Numbered from the stretch's first letter, positions 7,287 through 16,881 are shown. The stretch is 42,936 nt of DNA from Phenylobacterium deserti (GCA_945883235.1 CAMCXF010000029.1:1-42936); one strand, 5' to 3'. The notes: generated by a model from the sequence alone, not told the origin. Numbers and translations: made by a program.

Positions 7287-7784
7287 CTACATCCGCAGCA
7301 TGGAAAGTTCACCGTCGAACCCGGAAAGCTTCCACCGCCCGTCCACCGCCTTTGTGAAGGTCAGCATGCAGGGCCCCTCCTTGTTTTTCACCGCACAGAC
7401 GCGACCGTCCGGCAGCTGGCGCAGGGCCGTCGAAATCCCGATCTGGCCCGGGATCCTGGTCTGCGGCGTGTAGCCATAGTACTCGGCGACCGCACGGAAC
7501 ACGTTTGGCTGGATCAGGGCGTTGCCGGCCACCTCGGCCACGCTGGGGCCAAGCAGGGCCGCCAGGACGGCGATCCGCTCGTCCTTCTTTGAGGCTTCCG
7601 CCATCAGCCGGCCCTGGATTTCACGCTGCAGGGCGCGCCGATCCACCAGGCTGTCGAAGGTCGCCCGGTCATTGTCGCGGATCGAGATCAGCAGGGCATG
7701 CACATCACCGGCCGCATCCAGCTTCTGCACCGTCGCGCAGGCCGAGAGCGTCAGGGCAACGAGAGCAATCAGAACCGCGCGCAT
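7287..7784 (-). CDS. DUF2939-like lipoprotein
   Basis: A 165-residue protein whose N terminus MRAVLIALVALTLSAC is a lipoprotein signal with lipobox LSAC (Cys16). The mature part contains HALLISIRDNDRATFDSLVD and RRALQREIQGRL, which resemble DUF2939 proteins of unknown function, and a C-terminal beta-rich region with two cysteines (RVCAV, GPCML). It probably sits in the inner or outer membrane facing the periplasm. It lies between the cytochrome gene and the hydrolase gene on the same strand, with a hairpin upstream that may separate it from the oxidase-cytochrome pair. Confidence 0.7.
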   Translation of the reverse strand: MRAVLIALVALTLSACATVQKLDAAGDVHALLISIRDNDRATFDSLVDRRALQREIQGRLMAEASKKDERIAVLAALLGPSVAEVAGNALIQPNVFRAVAEYYGYTPQTRIPGQIGISTALRQLPDGRVCAVKNKEGPCMLTFTKAVDGRWKLSGFDGELSMLRM

Positions 7785-7821
7785 AGCAGGGCCTCTTCCA
7801 GAAGTGTCCCGGACCCTATCG

Positions 7822-7842
7822 CGTGATCACGGCCAGATCACG
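7822..7842 (-). terminator. Hairpin after the cytochrome c gene
   Basis: CGTGATC (7822-7828) and GATCACG (7836-7842) pair around a 7-nt loop directly after the cytochrome stop on the minus strand. No U-tract is present, so it may be a weak terminator or an operator for the next gene. Confidence 0.35.
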
Positions 7843-7848
7843 ACCTTC

Positions 7849-8247
7849 CTAATGCGCCTGCAGGTTCTTGGGTTTCGCCGCTGCTGAGGCCTTGATGCGC
7901 GCCTGGGTGACCTGCACCGTCGTGATTGCCGATGCCTTGTTGCCCCAGGATGACCGGATATAGCTCAGCACCAGCGCCATCTGGGCGTCGGTCAGATCAC
8001 TCTTGAAGGCGGGCATACCACCGCGTCCATTCAGGACCGTCGGGATCAGCGCAGGCAGTGGCCCCGTGACCATCTTGCCCCCGATCAACGTCGGGAACGC
8101 GCCCTTGATCCCGAGGCCTGACCGCTGATGGCAGGCCGCACAGTTGTCATTGTAAAGGCTCTGGCCCGTCTCGGCGGCCATGGCCACAGGCGACAGGGCG
8201 ACCCAAAGCGCTGCCGCCGTCGCTGCCCTACGCACACTCCGCTTCAC
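7849..8247 (-). CDS. Monohaem c-type cytochrome, partner of the amine oxidase
   Basis: A 132-residue periplasmic cytochrome. A signal peptide (KRSVRRAATAAALWVALSP, cleaved after AMA) precedes the haem motif CAACH, and the later methionine in GGMPAFKSDLTDAQ is a plausible sixth haem ligand. The GTG start at 8247 overlaps the TGA of the flavin amine oxidase as GTGA, so the pair is translationally coupled. The frame is open further upstream, but that part lies inside the oxidase gene and looks non-natural. The likely role is to accept electrons from the oxidase and pass them to the respiratory chain; this is inferred from coupling and from known cytochrome-c-dependent flavin amine oxidoreductases. 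Confidence 0.88.
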   Translation of the reverse strand: MKRSVRRAATAAALWVALSPVAMAAETGQSLYNDNCAACHQRSGLGIKGAFPTLIGGKMVTGPLPALIPTVLNGRGGMPAFKSDLTDAQMALVLSYIRSSWGNKASAITTVQVTQARIKASAAAKPKNLQAH

Positions 8248-9851
8248 GCTTGCTGAACCCTCTGATGCAGTTTTGCGATCTGTTGCCAGGCACTCTCGAT
8301 GGCACCGGCCTGCCACCCGGTCAGGTGCGACAGGTGCTCGCCTGACAGATAGATGCGGCCATCCGGCTCGCACAGCACGGGATAGGCGGCCTTGCGGCTC
8401 TCATCGCTCCACTCGGCCCAGCCACCAAGATTGTGCGGATCCAGGTGCCAGGATTTGGAGAAGGCCTTTTCGAAGTTCTCGGTGTATTCGGGGAAAATTC
8501 GCTGGCCCTGGGCGACGGCGAACTTGGCCCGCTCGTCCGGTGACAGGGCGCTGATCTTCGCGGCTTCACCGCCAAAGGAGTAGTAGCCCAGCAGCACGCC
8601 CTTCTGGCTGTGCCAGCCGGTCGACGGCAGCGAGATGGTGCCGATCCCCGGGATATCGTTGTAGATGTGGCCGCCGTAGATCCAGTGCTTCTCTTCCCAG
8701 AAGCGGGTCTTCATCTGCAGGCCGATCTTGTTGACCGGCGCATAGGCAACGCTGCTCATCGCCTCGAGGAACGGCTTTGAGACATCCATCTTGATGTTCT
8801 TCAGCACCGACAACGGGATGGTGCAGATCATGTAGTCGCCGGCGACCTCGGCCTTCTTCCCCGACGCGTCGGTGTAGGAGACCTTCACGCCCTTCGCGTT
8901 CTGCTGGATGCGGTCGACGAGGGCCTTGTACTGGATCACGCCCTCGGGGATGTTCTTCACGAAGCCCCTGGGGATCATGTCCATGCCGCCCACAGGCTCC
9001 AGCATGGTGCGCTGCTGTTCCCACCCGGCGACCGAGTTCAGAACGCTCCAGGCTTTGGAATTCAGAACGTCGGCAAAAGCGAACGGCGTGGTTTCCTTCC
9101 CCGCTCCCGGACTGACACCCGCGCCCGGGGCGATGTCAAAGCCGCGGCCATCGGTGCCCTTGTACGACAGGTCCGAGCGCTGGAGCCGCCCCTCATTGAC
9201 AAGATAGGCGATGAACGTCTGGCGGTCAGCGGGAGACAGGACAGCATCCAGATCGCCCTTGGAGGCGACCTTGGCCATCAGCTCGGCAGTATAGCCACGC
9301 GCGTCGGCAGCGATCTGACCCTTGCGGATCGGCTTGCCGGCCAGCGGGCCCTTGCCCTTCTCGAAATAGACATAGGCTGCGTCATTGTCGTTGTTGAACA
9401 GCTCCAGCTGGACGCCGAACTTGCGGACGTAGTGCAGCGTCGACTGGTGGTGATAGGGGATCCGCCAGGGGCCGACATTGATGTACTGGCCATCGTCGAA
9501 GTCGCACTCCTGACGGTTGCCCATCAGGTCGGTGTCGACGAAGCCCTTGCGGGCGGTCTCCACCCGGCCGCCGGCCACGCCGCGCGCCTCCAGCACCTGT
9601 ACCTGATATCCAGCCTTGCCCAGTTCATAGGCCGCCGTCAGACCCGCCAGCCCAGCACCCAGGATGATGATTCGGGTCCCCTTGGCCCCGCCCGGCAGCG
9701 AAGGCGGCAAGGTGGCAGCGGAGGCAAATCCGAAGCCCAGGGCGTCCATGCCCGCCATCGCCAGCGAGACGCCGCCAACGGCGGCCAACTGCTCGAAAAA
9801 CCGCCGACGCGTAAACGCACCGCCTGATCCCGTACCCGGATCACTCAACAT
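8244..9851 (-). CDS. Tat-exported flavin monoamine oxidase/dehydrogenase
   Basis: A 535-residue FAD amine oxidase-family protein. The N terminus carries the twin-arginine motif TRRRFFEQLAAVGG and a hydrophobic stretch, so it should be exported folded with FAD bound. The dinucleotide-binding motif IIILGAGLAGLTAAYELG is near residue 55, followed by VLEARGVAGGRVET. The C-terminal FAD motif is YLSGEHLSHLTGWQAGAIES. ATG 9851 is preferred over ATG 9857 because GAAGGG then sits 6 nt upstream. The substrate cannot be read; primary amines, amino acids or polyamines are all possible. Coupling to a cytochrome c suggests dehydrogenase rather than oxidase chemistry. It lies downstream of the infB terminator. 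Confidence 0.88.
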   Translation of the reverse strand: MLSDPGTGSGGAFTRRRFFEQLAAVGGVSLAMAGMDALGFGFASAATLPPSLPGGAKGTRIIILGAGLAGLTAAYELGKAGYQVQVLEARGVAGGRVETARKGFVDTDLMGNRQECDFDDGQYINVGPWRIPYHHQSTLHYVRKFGVQLELFNNDNDAAYVYFEKGKGPLAGKPIRKGQIAADARGYTAELMAKVASKGDLDAVLSPADRQTFIAYLVNEGRLQRSDLSYKGTDGRGFDIAPGAGVSPGAGKETTPFAFADVLNSKAWSVLNSVAGWEQQRTMLEPVGGMDMIPRGFVKNIPEGVIQYKALVDRIQQNAKGVKVSYTDASGKKAEVAGDYMICTIPLSVLKNIKMDVSKPFLEAMSSVAYAPVNKIGLQMKTRFWEEKHWIYGGHIYNDIPGIGTISLPSTGWHSQKGVLLGYYSFGGEAAKISALSPDERAKFAVAQGQRIFPEYTENFEKAFSKSWHLDPHNLGGWAEWSDESRKAAYPVLCEPDGRIYLSGEHLSHLTGWQAGAIESAWQQIAKLHQRVQQA

Positions 9852-9998
9852 GGTCATCCCTTCAACTGCCCGACCGATCTCTAGATCAAGGCAGGCTCGC
9901 GCAATGCAGAGTGTGCTCATCAGGCGAAGGCAAGACAGGGTGCCGATCCCTTGTGCACCGGGGGTCGTGTGGTGCGCTATTCCTGAGCGCCAGCATGG

Positions 9999-10029
9999 AA
10001 AAGGCGCGGGACCTGATCGATCCCGCGCC
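9999..10029 (-). terminator. Intrinsic terminator of the rimP-nusA-ylxR-infB operon
   Basis: GGCGCGGGA (10003-10011) and TCCCGCGCC (10021-10029) form a perfect 9-bp stem with a 9-nt loop. On the minus strand this is followed directly by TTTT (9999-10002), 28 nt beyond the infB stop. Confidence 0.9.
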
Positions 10030-10057
10030 CTCAAACCGTACCGGTATTTGCAGGATT

Positions 10058-13000
10058 CTAAAGCGTCCGGCGTACTTCCTCGAGCGTGAAGCACTCGATG
10101 GTATCGCCGGCCTTGATGTCCTGGAAGCCCTGGAAAGCCATGCCGCACTCCTGGCCGGACTGGACCTCGTTGACCTCGTCCTTGAAGCGCTTGAGTGTCT
10201 GCAGAACGCCGAGCTCCAGCACCACAACGTCGGCGCGGATAATCCGCACCCGCGCGCCCTTGCGGACGACGCCCTCGGTGACCTTGCACCCGGCAACTCT
10301 GCCGATTTTCGAGATATCGAAGGCCTGCAGCACCTCGGCGTTGCCGAGGAAGGTTTCCCGCTGGATCGGTGCCAGCATGCCCGAGAGCACGCCTTTGATG
10401 TCGTCGATCAGGTCGTAGATGATCGAATAGTAGCGGATCTCCACGCCTTCCCGCTCTGCCAGCACCTGCGCCTGTTTCGAGGCACGGACGTTGAAGCCCA
10501 GGATCGGCGAGCCTGCACCCTTGGCCAGCATCACATCGCTTTCGCTGATGGCACCGGCGCCCGAAAGGATGATCCGCGCGCGGACCTCCTCGTGGGCCAG
10601 CTTGTCCAGCGAGCCAACGATGGCTTCGGCAGAACCCTGCACGTCGGCCTTGATGATCACCGGAAGCTCCGAGACCTTTTTATCTGCCAGCTTGGCCATC
10701 ATGTCGGCCAGACTAGCACCCTGGACCGGCGAACCGGTTTTCTCGCGCTTCAGGCGGGTGCGATAGTCAGTGAGCTCTCGGGCGCGGGCCTCGTTCTCCA
10801 CCACAGCGAAGGGTTCGCCCGGCGACGGCGTGCCGTCCATACCCAGGATCTCGACCGGAACCGACGGCCCGGCCTCCGACAGCTGTTCGCCGCGCTCGTT
10901 CAAAAGGGCGCGAACCCGACCAAACGTGTCGCCAGCCACGACGATGTCGCCACGCTTCAGCGTGCCGCGCTTGACCAGCACTGTGGAGACAGCACCCCGT
11001 CCGCGATCCAGCTTGGCCTCGATGACCATGCCGTCGGCGGTGCGATCAGGGTTGGCTTTAAGGTCCAGCACTTCGGCCTGCAGCAGGATCGCCTCGATAA
11101 GGTCGTCCAAGCCCAGTTTTTCCTTGGCGGAGACCTGGATGGCCTGGGTGTCGCCGCCCAGGCTTTCCACGACGATCTCGTGCTGCAGCAACTCGTTGAT
11201 CACCCGCGTCGGGTCAGCGCCTGGTTTGTCGATCTTGTTGATCGCCACGATGATCGGCGCGCCGGCGGCTTTGGCGTGATTGATGGCCTCGATGGTCTGG
11301 GGCATCACGCCGTCGTCTGCCGCCACCACCAGAACGACGATGTCGGTGACATTGGCCCCGCGCATGCGCATGGCCGAGAACGCAGCGTGACCGGGCGTAT
11401 CAAGGAAGGTGACGGCTTGGCCACCATCCAGTCGCACCTGATAGGCACCGATGTGTTGGGTGATGCCGCCGTGTTCACCCGACACCACATCAGCCGACCG
11501 CAGAGCGTCCAACAGCGAGGTTTTGCCGTGGTCGACGTGACCCATGACGGTCACGACCGGCGGCCGCGTGATCATATAGTCGTCGACATCCTCGGCACCG
11601 ATGAAGCCTTCTTCGACGTCGGCTTCGGACACCCGTCGCACGGTGTGGCCGAACTCGGTGGCCACCAATTCTGCGGTGTCATTGTCGATGACATCGTTGA
11701 TCTTGAGCATCACGCCCTGACGCATCAGGAATTTGATGATCTCGACGCCCCGCGTCGCCATCCGGTTAGCCAGATCGCCGACGGTGATGACGTCAGGGAT
11801 GATGACTTCGCGGGCCACGCGGGCCTGCTCGACGGAGCCGCCCTTGCGCTTTTCACGTTCACGTTCACGCGCCCGGCGGACAGACGCGAGGCTGCGCATC
11901 CGCTCGGCACCCTCGGCGTCGCCGGCCACGGTCTGGATGGTCAGACGGCCTTCGCGGCGTACCGGTGCGCCCTTGGCACGGCTCATTGCCTTGCCAGGGC
12001 CCGCGTCGCGACGGTTTCGGTCGTCTTCCTCGGGGCGTCGGTCCAGCGCAGCGCCGCCGGGACGCGGTGCCTGGCGTGTTGCGCGCTGAACTTCCGGCGT
12101 CGCAGGCGGCGCGGCCGGACCATTGCGTGGACCCGCGGGACCACGGGCACCGGTGGCACCGCGAGGGCCTGCGCCAGGCGCAGGCTTGGGCGCCAGTGCC
12201 GAGTAACGCACGGTGTTGGCGCTGGCGGCAGGGGCATCCTGACGCGGACGTTCGTCGCGACCCTGGGGCGGGGCCCGATCATCGCGTTGTGGCCGTTGAT
12301 CATCAGCCCGCGGCGCGCGTTGGTTGAATGACGAGCCCTCAAAGCGCCCGGTGGTCGGGGGCCGATAGGTAGTCGTCGTCGCACGGTCGTCGCGACGCTC
12401 ATGCGACGGCTGATAGGATCGTGTCTGACCGGGCAGGGCTGGCGCTGGCGTCGCGCGGGCGACCGGCGGCGCAGCCGCAGGCGTTGCCGCGACCGGAGCT
12501 GGAGCCGGAGCCGGAGCAACCGGCGCGGGCACGACGGGCGCGGCGGCTGCGACCGGGGCCGGCGCGGGGGCGGGTTCGGGGGCGGGCGTCGGGACGACGA
12601 CAGCCGCAACCGGAGGGACGACCTCAACCGGCGCAGGTGGTGGTGCCGCGGCGACACGGGCCGCTTCGGCCGCAGCGTTTGCGCGCTCGACCTGGGCGCG
12701 GCGGTCGATCTCCTGCTGCGCCTGCTGGGCGCGTGCGGTCTCGATCACGCGCTGGCGTGCGGCCCGCTCATCGGCGGAGAGGCCGTCATTCGGTGTCGCC
12801 GGGCGCTGTCCCTGGGGCGGCGCTGGCCGCGGGGGCTCGAACACCCGACGCTCGGCGTTGGATGGCGCGGCAAGGTTGCCGCCGCCGGCACCGTGCGGGC
12901 GCGAGCGTTTGGTCTCCACGACCACCGTTTTGGTCCGACCGTGGCTGAAGCTCTGCTTCACCGTGCCAGAACTGACCGATCCACCGGCGCGCGGCTTCAG

Positions 13001-13060
13001 GGTCAGGGGCTGGCGTCCGCCTGGAGGGGCGTTGCGGTCGTTGTTGTTCTCGTCGCTCAT
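10058..13060 (-). CDS. infB: Translation initiation factor IF-2
   Basis: A 1000-residue GTPase that places initiator tRNA on the ribosome. The N-terminal 420 residues are low in complexity, with long proline/alanine runs near 135-215 and arginine-rich segments, as in alphaproteobacterial IF-2. An IF2_N-like segment follows ([17 protein letters not shown]). The G domain near residue 505 shows [14 protein letters not shown] (G1), [18 protein letters not shown] (G3) and [10 protein letters not shown] (G4). Domains II to IV follow, ending [16 protein letters not shown]. It is the last gene of the operon, 81 nt after ylxR, and ends at an intrinsic terminator; rbfA does not follow here. Confidence 0.98.
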   Translation of the reverse strand: MSDENNNDRNAPPGGRQPLTLKPRAGGSVSSGTVKQSFSHGRTKTVVVETKRSRPHGAGGGNLAAPSNAERRVFEPPRPAPPQGQRPATPNDGLSADERAARQRVIETARAQQAQQEIDRRAQVERANAAAEAARVAAAPPPAPVEVVPPVAAVVVPTPAPEPAPAPAPVAAAAPVVPAPVAPAPAPAPVAATPAAAPPVARATPAPALPGQTRSYQPSHERRDDRATTTTYRPPTTGRFEGSSFNQRAPRADDQRPQRDDRAPPQGRDERPRQDAPAASANTVRYSALAPKPAPGAGPRGATGARGPAGPRNGPAAPPATPEVQRATRQAPRPGGAALDRRPEEDDRNRRDAGPGKAMSRAKGAPVRREGRLTIQTVAGDAEGAERMRSLASVRRAREREREKRKGGSVEQARVAREVIIPDVITVGDLANRMATRGVEIIKFLMRQGVMLKINDVIDNDTAELVATEFGHTVRRVSEADVEEGFIGAEDVDDYMITRPPVVTVMGHVDHGKTSLLDALRSADVVSGEHGGITQHIGAYQVRLDGGQAVTFLDTPGHAAFSAMRMRGANVTDIVVLVVAADDGVMPQTIEAINHAKAAGAPIIVAINKIDKPGADPTRVINELLQHEIVVESLGGDTQAIQVSAKEKLGLDDLIEAILLQAEVLDLKANPDRTADGMVIEAKLDRGRGAVSTVLVKRGTLKRGDIVVAGDTFGRVRALLNERGEQLSEAGPSVPVEILGMDGTPSPGEPFAVVENEARARELTDYRTRLKREKTGSPVQGASLADMMAKLADKKVSELPVIIKADVQGSAEAIVGSLDKLAHEEVRARIILSGAGAISESDVMLAKGAGSPILGFNVRASKQAQVLAEREGVEIRYYSIIYDLIDDIKGVLSGMLAPIQRETFLGNAEVLQAFDISKIGRVAGCKVTEGVVRKGARVRIIRADVVVLELGVLQTLKRFKDEVNEVQSGQECGMAFQGFQDIKAGDTIECFTLEEVRRTL

Positions 13061-13141
13061 TCGCTCGCTTTACTCACCGACCAGGCGGTCCCGGCCATTC
13101 ACGTAACGTCGTAATTATCAAACGAGGATAGGCGGAAACCC

Positions 13142-13807
13142 TCAGGGCTCCCGCTTCGCCTCGCCAGGCTCCTCGCGCCAATCCTCAGGAAGGAGCGGAC
13201 TAAATCCTGCGAAGCGTCGGACATCTTCGGTCCAGCGCCCGGAGGCTCGCCCCGCAAGGAAGGCGGTGTGTATCACATTCTCCAGCCCCAAGGCCAAACC
13301 CAATTCCTCTGAGCTGAACAGGCCGAAGACATCGGGACCTGATGCCTGCCTGCGAACGACCGCCATGACCTTGCGGCGACCGTCCGGCGCGCCGTCCGAC
13401 GCCTCGATCAACCAGGCGGCCTTGCCGGACGAAATGGTGGCGCAGACCTTCTCGAAGCCCGAGGTCAGGTCGCCGGACCGTCGCGCCAGCCCAAGCCCGG
13501 CCAGCAGGCGACGGCGCAGCAGCGCCGCGACCTGATCCGCAAGATCCTTAGGTGCCGTCACCCTGGCCTTGGCCGACCGCGCGAACAGTCCCCGCTTGGC
13601 CGCCGTCTCAACCGAGGTGCGGTCCGCCGCGACCCAGATGCCACGCCCGGGCAGCTTCCTCGCCAGGTCTGGCACCGCCAGACCGTCGGGGTCTGCCACA
13701 AACCGGATCAGCCGCGCTTCGGCCATTACCTCGCCGGAGACAATATCGCGCCGCTCGCGCGAAGCCTCTGCGAGGGTCTTGGCTGGCCTAGCGGCGACGG
13801 TCTCCAT
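13142..13807 (-). CDS. ylxR: YlxR-family (DUF448) protein with L7Ae-like C-terminal domain
   Basis: A 221-residue protein between nusA and infB, the standard place for ylxR. The N-terminal DUF448 domain shows RRDIVSGEV, where the common family form has Cys in place of the Asp, and PGRGIWV, then a basic stretch. The C-terminal half (from about residue 90; KVCATISSGKAAWLIEASDGA) looks like an L7Ae/L30e-type RNA-binding domain, the fusion usual in alphaproteobacteria. The likely role is RNA or nucleoid binding linked to translation; the exact function is not settled for the family. nusA ends 21 nt upstream. Confidence 0.9.
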   Translation of the reverse strand: METVAARPAKTLAEASRERRDIVSGEVMAEARLIRFVADPDGLAVPDLARKLPGRGIWVAADRTSVETAAKRGLFARSAKARVTAPKDLADQVAALLRRRLLAGLGLARRSGDLTSGFEKVCATISSGKAAWLIEASDGAPDGRRKVMAVVRRQASGPDVFGLFSSEELGLALGLENVIHTAFLAGRASGRWTEDVRRFAGFSPLLPEDWREEPGEAKREP

Positions 13808-13828
13808 GGCAGGTCACCTCACCCGACC

Positions 13829-15556
13829 TTAAGAGTCTTGAGCTTCGCCGACGGCTTGCGCCTCGGCGACAGCCTCAGGGCTCGGCGCAAATACGTCGTC
13901 GGCAGTCAGTTCAGCCTCACCCTCGGCTTCAACCTCCGGCTCGGGCTCCTCCGGCGCTTCGATCCAGCCCATCACCACGCGGGCGCGCATGATCAGCAGC
14001 TCAGCGTCCTGGGGTTCCAGGTTGAAGGTCTCCAGCACGCCCGACTGACGAACCCGCTCGCCGTTCTTGCTTTCGAACCAGCCGCGCAGGTCATCCGGCA
14101 CCAGGCCGGCCAGATCCTCAACGGACTTTACATCGCCGGCACCCAGGGCCACGGCCATCGGCAGGGTGATGCCTTCAATGGCCAGCACGCCATCCTCGAC
14201 ACCCAATTCCTTGCGCTTGCCGTCCAGCTCTGCGGTTTCACGGTCCAGGTAGTCCTGGGCGCGAGCCTGGATTTCGGCACCGGTCTCTTCGTCGAAGCCT
14301 TCGATGGAGGCGACTTCAGACACGTCCACATAGGCGACGTCTTCCACCGTGGCGAAGCCCTCGGTGACCAGCAGCTGGGCAATGACCTCGTCCACGTCCA
14401 GGGCTTCCTGAAACAGCGACGTCCGCTCGGCGAACTCGCGCTGACGGCGCTCGCTCTCCTGGCTTTCGGTCATGATGTCGATCTGCCAGCCGGTCAGCTG
14501 GCTGGCGAGGCGCACATTCTGGCCGCGACGGCCGATTGCCAGTGACAGTTGCTCGTCGGGCACGACCACTTCGACGCGCTCGTCTTCCTCATCCATCACC
14601 ACCTTGGAGACTTCAGCGGGTGCCAGCGCATTGACGATGAAAGTCGCCTCGTCCTGGCTCCACTGGATGATGTCGATCTTCTCGCCCTGCAGTTCGGCCA
14701 CCACCGCCTGCACACGCGATCCGCGCATGCCGACGCAGGCACCCACGGGATCAATCGAACTGTCGTTGGAGATCACCGCCATCTTGGCGCGGCTGCCCGG
14801 ATCTCTAGCTACCGCGCGGATTTCGATGACGCCGTCATAGACCTCCGGCACTTCCTGGGCGAACAACTTGGCCATGAAGCCACCGTGCGCGCGGGAGAGC
14901 AGGATCTGCGGGCCCTTGGTCTCGCGGCGGACGTCATAGATGTAGCAGCGGCAACGGTCGCCGATGTTGAAGTTCTCGCGCGGGATCGACTGGTCGCGGC
15001 GCATGATGCCCTCGCCGCGGCCCAGGTCGACGACGACGTTGCCGTATTCGACGCGTTTGACTGTGCCGCTGACGATCTCGCCGACGCGGTCCTTGTATTC
15101 CTCGAACTGGCGCTCGCGCTCGGCGTCGCGGACCTTGCCCATCACCACCTGGCGGGCCATCTGGGTCTGGACGCGGCCAAACTCGAAGGGCGGCAGGATT
15201 TCGTCGTAGGTGTCGCCGACCTTGGCGTCCTTCTCACGGCGAATGGCTTCGGCCAGACGCATGATGCCGGGGGGCTCTTCGAACGGCAGTTCGGTGCCTT
15301 CGTCGTCAACACCGCCGCCGAACACAGCGTCGTCGGCCACCACTGTGATTACCCGCTTGATGGTGGTTTCGCCCGACTTCGGATCGATATGGACCCGGAT
15401 GTCGTGCTCGGCACCATAGCGCGAGCGGGCACCCTTCTGGATCGCCTCCTCGATCGCCTCGATGACGATCTCCTTGTCGATCGATTTTTCGCGGGCCACG
15501 GCCTCGGCGATTTGCAGAAGTTCAAGCCGATTGGCGGAAATGCCGGTGAGGCTCAT
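13829..15556 (-). CDS. nusA: Transcription termination/antitermination protein NusA
   Basis: A 575-residue RNA polymerase-binding factor. Domains in order are the N-terminal polymerase-binding domain (1 to about 125), an S1 domain (about 135-200, [18 protein letters not shown]), KH1 and KH2 (about 225-350, with [11 protein letters not shown] and [12 protein letters not shown]), then two C-terminal helix-hairpin-helix repeats ([19 protein letters not shown] and related) and a strongly acidic tail rich in Glu. ATG 15556 has AAGGAA upstream. It follows rimP by 12 nt. NusA could feed back on the terminator in the operon leader at 16151-16184. Confidence 0.98.
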   Translation of the reverse strand: MSLTGISANRLELLQIAEAVAREKSIDKEIVIEAIEEAIQKGARSRYGAEHDIRVHIDPKSGETTIKRVITVVADDAVFGGGVDDEGTELPFEEPPGIMRLAEAIRREKDAKVGDTYDEILPPFEFGRVQTQMARQVVMGKVRDAERERQFEEYKDRVGEIVSGTVKRVEYGNVVVDLGRGEGIMRRDQSIPRENFNIGDRCRCYIYDVRRETKGPQILLSRAHGGFMAKLFAQEVPEVYDGVIEIRAVARDPGSRAKMAVISNDSSIDPVGACVGMRGSRVQAVVAELQGEKIDIIQWSQDEATFIVNALAPAEVSKVVMDEEDERVEVVVPDEQLSLAIGRRGQNVRLASQLTGWQIDIMTESQESERRQREFAERTSLFQEALDVDEVIAQLLVTEGFATVEDVAYVDVSEVASIEGFDEETGAEIQARAQDYLDRETAELDGKRKELGVEDGVLAIEGITLPMAVALGAGDVKSVEDLAGLVPDDLRGWFESKNGERVRQSGVLETFNLEPQDAELLIMRARVVMGWIEAPEEPEPEVEAEGEAELTADDVFAPSPEAVAEAQAVGEAQDS

Positions 15557-15568
15557 GAGAATTCCTTC

Positions 15569-16129
15569 TTACTCGGTCGTTAGTTGGTGTTCAGAGGTCT
15601 GGCCTTCGGCAGCCAGGCGAGCCGCGCGAATTTCGGCACCCCGCTTCATCAGTTCGTCGGTCAGGACCAGCTTGGCCTCGAGGATCCACGCAAACGGCAC
15701 CATCACGGTCTCGTCCTCGCCCTCCAGGTCCAGGGCCACCTGATCGCCCTCGATCCCGGCCAGTTCGCCCCGAAACCGCTTGCGCCCCTCGGCCAGCCGG
15801 TCCAGCTCGATCTTGGCCTCGTGGCCCTCATAGGTCGCGAAATCCGCCAGCCGGGTCAGCGGACGATCCACACCGGGAGACGAGACCTCCAGCGTATATT
15901 CGCCGCTGATCGGATCAGCCGCATCCATGATTTCGGAGATGGCCCGCGACAACCGGGCGCAGTCCTCGACCACCATGTCGCCATCCACCTGCCGCTCGGC
16001 CATGATCTGCAACCGGCGCGTCTCGGCACCCCCCATCAGGCGCAGGCGCACGATGGCGTAACCGGCGGCTTCGGCCACAGGGTCGAGCAGCTCCAGCAGG
16101 TTCAGATCTTCAGCGGTCTTCCCACGCAT
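15569..16129 (-). CDS. rimP: Ribosome maturation factor RimP
   Basis: A 186-residue 30S assembly factor and first gene of the operon. The N-terminal alpha/beta domain shows [20 protein letters not shown] and the C-terminal part the [19 protein letters not shown] hallmark (about residues 83-101). ATG 16129 is chosen because GGAG lies 4-5 nt upstream and it begins [15 protein letters not shown], the normal RimP start. The open frame runs further upstream but would cover the leader terminator and promoter. A C-terminal extension of about 25 residues follows the core. Confidence 0.95.
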   Translation of the reverse strand: MRGKTAEDLNLLELLDPVAEAAGYAIVRLRLMGGAETRRLQIMAERQVDGDMVVEDCARLSRAISEIMDAADPISGEYTLEVSSPGVDRPLTRLADFATYEGHEAKIELDRLAEGRKRFRGELAGIEGDQVALDLEGEDETVMVPFAWILEAKLVLTDELMKRGAEIRAARLAAEGQTSEHQLTTE

Positions 16130-16150
16130 GGGAACTCCAGGCCTCCGGCA

Positions 16151-16184
16151 AAGAAAAGAGCGGCCGGGCCGAAGCCCGCCGCTC
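16151..16184 (-). terminator. Leader terminator (attenuator candidate) just upstream of rimP
   Basis: On the minus strand GAGCGGCGGGC-TTCG-GCCCGGCCGCTC folds into an 11-bp GC stem with one bulge and a stable UUCG loop (16158-16184), followed by TTTTCTT (16151-16157). It ends 22 nt before the rimP start and lies downstream of the likely operon promoter, so it must be read through for the operon to be expressed. A small GCGC-TGTAAA-GCGC hairpin (16190-16203) precedes it. Confidence 0.85.
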
Positions 16185-16222
16185 GTAGGCGCTTTACAGC
16201 GCAAACGGACGATGTTGAGGGG

Positions 16223-16251
16223 GTTATAGCCGGTGGTGAGGGGTTTGTCAG
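16223..16251 (-). promoter_or_regulatory. Sigma-70-type promoter of the rimP-nusA-ylxR-infB operon
   Basis: On the minus strand, -35 CTGACA (16251-16246) and -10 TATAAC (16228-16223) each match consensus at 5 of 6 bases with a 17-bp spacer. The predicted start near 16216 gives a leader of about 87 nt that contains the terminator at 16151-16184. Confidence 0.75.
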
Positions 16252-16330
16252 CCCTCTCGATTCGGGGCCAGACTTCCGGCGAAACCGCCACCTCGCGGCC
16301 TGTAAGATTTTGTCACCTAGCCCCGCCTAA

Positions 16331-16348
16331 GGTTGACTCCGGTCAACC
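16331..16348. repeat. Palindrome GGTTGAC-TCCG-GTCAACC
   Basis: A perfect 7-bp inverted repeat with a 4-nt centre, 48 bp upstream of the YidB-type gene. It may be an operator, or an RNA hairpin in its leader. The T-run at 16358-16362 is too far downstream for a standard terminator. Confidence 0.4.
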
Positions 16349-16395
16349 CCCGGGCAGTTTTTGCTCATAGGTTCATTCATTTCAGGAAATACACC

Positions 16396-16764
16396 ATGGG
16401 TATTCTCGACAACCTCTTGGGCGGCGCAGGCGGTGGCGGCGCAGCCTCGGCCATTACTGACCTGATCGGCGGCCATGAAGGCGGCCTCGGCGGCCTGATT
16501 CAGAGCCTTGAAAAGGGCGGCCTGGGCGAGGCGGCCCAGTCGTGGGTCGGAAAAGGCGCGAACCTGCCGATCTCGGCGGCTCAGATCGAAAGCGTGCTTG
16601 GAACCGGTGCCATCGGCGACCTGGCCAGGAAGCTCGGCCTCGACCCCCACGCGGCCGCCGGCCAGATTTCTGAGTTCCTGCCCCAGATCATCGATCAGCT
16701 GACCCCCAACGGCACGGTCGAAGGCGGCGGCCTCGGCGGCCTGCTGGGCAAACTCAAGCTCTAG
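16396..16764 (+). CDS. YidB/DUF937 family protein
   Basis: A 122-residue glycine-rich protein starting MGILDNLLGG, with AGGAA 7 nt upstream of ATG 16396. The body matches the YidB-like DUF937 family: AQSWVGKGANLPISAAQIESVLG, then LARKLGLDPHAAAGQISEFLPQIIDQLTP. Family members are small soluble proteins of unsettled function, often stress-linked. It is a single gene, followed by a REP-like element and then ppa. Confidence 0.88.
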   Translation: MGILDNLLGGAGGGGAASAITDLIGGHEGGLGGLIQSLEKGGLGEAAQSWVGKGANLPISAAQIESVLGTGAIGDLARKLGLDPHAAAGQISEFLPQIIDQLTPNGTVEGGGLGGLLGKLKL

Positions 16765-16773
16765 AAACACGAT

Positions 16774-16812
16774 GGGGTCCCGGTTTCGCTGCACGGCGAT
16801 GACCGGGACCCC
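16774..16812. repeat. REP-like palindromic element, copy 3
   Basis: GGGGTCCCGGTTTCGC...GACCGGGACCCC shares the CCCGGTTTCGC core and the GACCGGGACCC end with copies at 4355-4393 and 4460-4500. Its outer arms are fully symmetric (GGGGTCCCGG/CCGGGACCCC), so it can fold into a hairpin. It lies 9 nt after the YidB-type gene and may also act as its terminator. Confidence 0.65.
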
Positions 16813-16881
16813 TTCCCCTACGGCGGCGAATGGGCCACAGAGCGCGCACCTGTCCCTGCGTTCCCTGAAAGGCCCCTCCCC

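Noticed and set aside
9911..12331. An 806-codon open frame antisense to infB
   Set aside because: Its sequence is an artefact of the high GC and strong codon bias of infB on the other strand. It has no known family features and crosses the infB terminator.
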